Assembly (NCBI GenBank): GCA_004524425.1 | Contig: SDNN01000111.1 | Coordinates: 1 to 9,307 of the forward strand | Length of the DNA: 9,307 bases | Direction: 5' to 3' | Origin: Promethearchaeota archaeon | GTDB taxonomy: Archaea > Asgardarchaeota > Lokiarchaeia > Sigynarchaeales > SOKP01 | Part shown: piece by piece, positions 7,063-9,307 of the stretch | How the letters are laid out: every line of letters starts with the position of its first letter | Position numbering within the stretch: the stretch's first letter is position 1 | Translations under genes and position numbers: made by a program | The notes under the pieces: model-generated | The model's database searches: none | What the model was told of the DNA's origin: nothing | Seen by the model: the letters and a program-made list of their open reading frames with translations, nothing else

Positions 7063-8310
7063 TTAAAAAAAAATTATTCTTTTATGAAATAAATTTTGGT
7101 TTTCTGATGAATTAAATAAAAGTTGAGATAAATTCTCATTAGATATTAATTTAATTCCTTCCAGACTGTCATTAAAATGATTCATTCGGGCATCTAAAGA
7201 TGGTTTATGAACATAATATTCGATAAATTCCATATCATAGGTCGCCTCTATAATTTCTTGAATATTAAATATGCCATCCTCTTCTCTGATATTATGTGTC
7301 CCAGATATTATATAAACACCATCTTCAATAAAAATAACTTTCGTAGGGATGCTGTGATTTGCACAAGCTATCGCAAATGAAATTCCACCAAAAGTCCATT
7401 CAGTCCCATATGGACTATGAGTTATTAAAACTATTAAAGGAGGAGGAGCATTAATCAGTTGTAGAGTTGTCAAATCCTTTTTCTTAGATTCATCAGCTTG
7501 AACATTTTGAATTAGGATTGAATTTGGACTAACAATTAGATTATTTAGTTCAAATTTATCTATAATTTTATTGAGATTACAAAAAATAAATGATGGAATC
7601 GCATCTTTAGATTCATGGTATTGCTCGATATTCTTTTCCTTGATGTATCCTCTTGCAGTTCCGCATCGTGAACAGGCTAGCATATTTAATTTAAGGGCTT
7701 TCTCATTAGACTCGTGTTTAAGTTTAATTAATCCATTAGCTATATTTTCAAATTCAGAAGGTCTCTGACTATCATGACCTAAATGAACTCCATCAAGATA
7801 AGCATATAATTCAGGTGAAAGATCTTCATTAATTGATGTTCTTAATGCCCTAAGAATGTGGACACTTGTCCTACTCATATAAGGTCCTTTTAACTCTAAA
7901 ATTCCAAAGTTATCACCATACTTCTTGGCGTTAATCTTTTCCAAAAACTTTTTCCAGAAAGAATATGGTTGTTTAATCTTATTATATCCTTCAAAATGTA
8001 TTTTACATAAGATTGATCCTTCAAAGTCAGTTTTTCTAAAACCAAATAGTTGTCAATCCCACGAATCTACAATACATTTAATTTCTTCATATTTTAAAAT
8101 CCTTAACCATAAATTCAAGTATTGTTTATCAATTAAACTATAAATTGCATCTCCAGTTAGAAAAATATTGATGGAAATTTCATTTATTTGAATATTTTCC
8201 GTTTGTTTTAATTCTTGACGCATCTCCAAGAATGTCTGGATAAGATTAGTAATCCATTCTAATCTTCCAATAGAAATCTTTTCTGCGAAAAGAAAAATAA
8301 TTGAATGCAT
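7063..8310 (-). CDS. Three-domain DsrE/DsrE/DsrF fusion, candidate selenoprotein (UGA = Sec86)
   Basis: One frame runs from ATG 8310 to TAA 7065-7063, broken only by UGA at 8055-8053, giving 415 residues with Sec86. Domain 1 (1 to about 115) is DsrE-like: FLTGDAIYSLID (50-61), then CIVDSWDUQLFG, with U at the place of the family's persulfide Cys. Domain 2 (about 135-270) is DsrE/TusD-like, with YLDGVHLGHDSQRP and ACSRCGTARGY (212-222), so Cys213 or Cys216 is the likely carrier. Domain 3 (about 290-415) resembles DsrF/TusC: LITHSPYG, IEDGVY, VHKPSL. Separate DsrEFH/TusBCD subunits relay sulfur as persulfides in the cytoplasm; here three are fused. Sec would favour selenium or polysulfide chemistry. 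The 36 open codons after the UGA lack an ATG and a ribosome site, which argues against two genes. No SECIS is seen nearby. Confidence 0.8.
8053..8055 (-). other. In-frame UGA, candidate selenocysteine codon in the DsrE fusion (Sec86)
   Basis: The context is VDSWD-UGA-QLFGF. In DsrE-family domains the sulfur-carrying Cys follows the strand after the LTGDA segment and precedes a small, Gly-containing turn; the UGA sits there. The frame continues open for 329 codons. The selD gene of the same operon also uses an internal UGA as Sec, so the organism decodes it. A genuine stop between two genes remains possible. Confidence 0.72.
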
Positions 8311-8344
8311 TTTAAAAAAAAATTAAAAGTATTTAATTTGTTAT

Positions 8345-8572
8345 TTATTTTTTAGTTATGGTAAGCTCCCACACTCCGGGTTCAAGTTTTCTGGTTTCTA
8401 TGGGATTTCCTTCCTTTTTCATGTTATATGGGATCGTGTCTGTTGCGGCAGGGGGATGATCTGTCTTTACTATTAAAATATCTCCAGATGGGAGTTTTTT
8501 TAATTCTTTTCTAACTATTAAAAGGCAATATGGACAAATCTTGCCCATAATATCCAATTCATGTTCAGTCAT
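8345..8572 (-). CDS. TusA-family sulfur/selenium carrier (CPYC motif)
   Basis: This 75-residue protein is a complete TusA/SirA domain. It has HELDIMGKICPYCLL (4-18) with the active Cys13 in CPYC, followed by the helix IVRKELKKLPSGDIL, the loop KTDHPPAATDTIPYNMKKEG and the final strand ELTITKK. TusA proteins carry persulfide sulfur; the related YedF N-terminal domain is tied to selenium metabolism in bacteria. The extra Cys16 in place of the second proline is a common archaeal and YeeE-linked variant. It lies 45 bases after the YedE-type half-transporter and 34 before the DsrE fusion, so it probably receives the imported chalcogen and passes it on. A weak ribosome site (GAGATGA) precedes ATG 8572. 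The domain call is secure; selenium rather than sulfur specificity comes from context. Confidence 0.92.
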   Translation of the reverse strand: MTEHELDIMGKICPYCLLIVRKELKKLPSGDILIVKTDHPPAATDTIPYNMKKEGNPIETRKLEPGVWELTITKK

Positions 8573-8617
8573 TTCTATTTCATCTCTTTTTTATTTTAGA
8601 TTACCTCAAGTTTATGC

Positions 8618-9130
8618 TTAAGCTCCGAAGATGGCTATTGCTAGTTTTATTACCCATAAATGAAAGATAACAGCACCAATGAACATGCCAATTATGAAGA
8701 AAATTGAACGTAAGTTTCCTTCCGTACCCATTACCGTTTGTCTTAAGGGACATCCTCCTAAAATAACCCCAAGTATGCCCATTCCGAAACCTCCTATCAC
8801 AGCTAGTATTATATAACCCGCCAGAGTCAGTCCTGGTGGTGCACCTGGGACTGGTGTAAGGGGATTTGGAGATGTAGCAGCCCAATAAAATCCCGGAAAT
8901 GCTAATGGCACAATAGCCCAGAATAATAAATATCCCAAAAAGCCACCGACAATCAACGCCAAATAGCCGATCAGCAAGCGAGTATGTTTAAACATAAAAA
9001 AGTCTCGGATACCTCCAATAGAACAAAATCCTGATCTTTGAGCTAGATAACCAATTATTATCCCTAAAAACAAGGTAAAAATTGGCACGACTATCATTGC
9101 TATTCCCACAGCTAATAAACCAGTTGCCAT
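8618..9130 (-). CDS. YeeE/YedE-family membrane protein, C-terminal-type half-transporter
   Basis: This 170-residue integral membrane protein has about four hydrophobic helices (near 6-29, 50-75, 103-124, 143-167) and a Pro-rich external or re-entrant loop at 84-100. Family hallmarks are RSGFCSIGGIRDF (32-44, Cys36) and GGCPLRQ (125-131, Cys127). In YeeE/TsuA the conserved membrane cysteines pass thiosulfate by transient S-S contacts; the YedE branch next to selD is associated with selenium. Full-length family members are about twice this size, so this is one half of a split transporter whose partner lies just upstream. It starts three bases after that gene's stop, behind a strong GAGGTGG ribosome site. 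The substrate (thiosulfate, sulfide, selenite or another selenium species) cannot be told from sequence. Confidence 0.9.
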   Translation of the reverse strand: MATGLLAVGIAMIVVPIFTLFLGIIIGYLAQRSGFCSIGGIRDFFMFKHTRLLIGYLALIVGGFLGYLLFWAIVPLAFPGFYWAATSPNPLTPVPGAPPGLTLAGYIILAVIGGFGMGILGVILGGCPLRQTVMGTEGNLRSIFFIIGMFIGAVIFHLWVIKLAIAIFGA

Positions 9131-9133
9131 CTT

Positions 9134-9307
9134 TTAGCCACCTCGTTCCATTTTGTACAGTAATATTTGAACTCCTAAAAACACACCACCTGCCATGGAT
9201 AATATTCCAATTAAAGCAACTAAGTCACCGTATGCGAAACGTAATGCTGCTCTATATGGACAACCACCAAGTAAAAGAGCAAAACAGAGCACCAAGATAC
9301 CGCCTAA
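9134..9307 (-). CDS. YeeE/YedE-family half-transporter, partial (C-terminal end)
   Basis: The last 57 residues of a membrane protein enter from the right edge and end at TAA 9136-9134. The fragment shows a hydrophobic helix leading into LLLGGCPYRAALRFAYGD, the same Cys motif as GGCPLR in the following gene, then a second helix (LVALIGILSMAGGVFLGVQILLY) and a short basic-acidic tail. It is therefore the sister half of the split YedE-type transporter; the two products probably form one heteromeric carrier. The tail codons also contain the ribosome site of the next gene, so translation is likely coupled. The start lies outside the window. Confidence 0.85.
   Translation of the reverse strand, partial: LGGILVLCFALLLGGCPYRAALRFAYGDLVALIGILSMAGGVFLGVQILLYKMERGG
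9138..9144 (-). promoter_or_regulatory. Shine-Dalgarno of the second YedE half
   Basis: GAGGTGG on the - strand lies seven bases before ATG 9130, inside the last codons of the upstream half-transporter gene. It is a strong archaeal ribosome site and supports translational coupling of the two halves. Confidence 0.7.

Noticed and set aside
7571..8143. + strand open frames at 7571-7768 and 7925-8143
   Set aside because: Antisense shadows of the DsrE fusion; the second crosses the UGA region but shows no recognisable protein features.
7063..8310. Two separate genes (8310-8053 and 7944-7063) or a pseudogene
   Set aside because: A downstream gene would have to start at TTG without a ribosome site. 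The codons between are open and protein-like, the only break is one UGA at a functionally expected Cys position, and Sec decoding is shown by selD. Not fully excluded.
8601..8885. - strand open frame overlapping the YedE half
   Set aside because: Alternate frame of the transporter gene, with Arg/Cys/Ser-rich non-natural composition.
1..9307. UGA reassigned to Trp or Gly throughout the genome
   Set aside because: UGA also ends genes (the 118-residue gene and selD), Trp is encoded by TGG across the proteins, and both internal UGAs fall at known or expected redox Cys/Sec sites.
1..9307. tRNA, rRNA, CRISPR array, insertion sequence or integrase
   Set aside because: I saw no direct-repeat array, cloverleaf, transposase or long inverted repeat in the intergenic regions; all gaps are under 200 bases and AT-rich.

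Overview
The window looks archaeal and is most likely from an Asgard (Lokiarchaeia-like) genome. It is AT-rich, with short AT-rich intergenic gaps, archaeal Shine-Dalgarno sequences (GAGGTG) in front of some genes, a flavodoxin/ferredoxin EFR1-type protein, a large TPR protein and a small zinc-ribbon protein. Two genes carry in-frame UGA codons exactly where a redox Cys or Sec is expected. The taxonomic call is inference: there is no rRNA or other marker gene in the window.

Left part (1-5278), ordinary genes. It holds the 3' end of an unrecognised + strand gene (1-105); a long TPR protein (- strand, 130-2019); a divergent zinc-ribbon protein (2219-2893); an uncharacterised protein with a possible RNase H-like start (- strand, 2958-3497); an EFR1-type flavodoxin-ferredoxin protein (- strand, 3543-4409); and a divergent CinA/MoaB-like domain protein (+ strand, 4487-5278). 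I see no functional link among these beyond shared intergenic regions.

Right part (9307-5363, all - strand), a selenium operon. In order of transcription it holds: the end of one YeeE/YedE-type membrane half-transporter (9307-9134); a second complete half-transporter (9130-8618); a TusA-type carrier with a CPYC motif (8572-8345); a three-domain DsrE/DsrE/DsrF fusion (8310-7063) interrupted by one in-frame UGA at the expected chalcogen-binding Cys of domain 1; a degenerate TusA-like protein (7023-6790); an orphan 118-residue protein (6774-6418); and selD, selenophosphate synthetase (6391-5363), whose catalytic residue is also encoded by UGA. Gaps are 3 to 45 nt, so co-transcription is likely, with the promoter beyond the right edge.

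Proposed logic: YedE halves import a reduced sulfur or selenium species. TusA- and DsrE-family proteins carry it as persulfide or perselenide. SelD converts selenide to selenophosphate for Sec-tRNA synthesis. Bacterial yedE-yedF-selD neighbourhoods are an established selenium-metabolism association. Here there is an archaeal version with a multi-DsrE fusion that appears to be a selenoprotein itself. A GC-rich structured island in the selD 3' region (5294-5352) is the best candidate SECIS. I found no SECIS close to the DsrE-fusion UGA.
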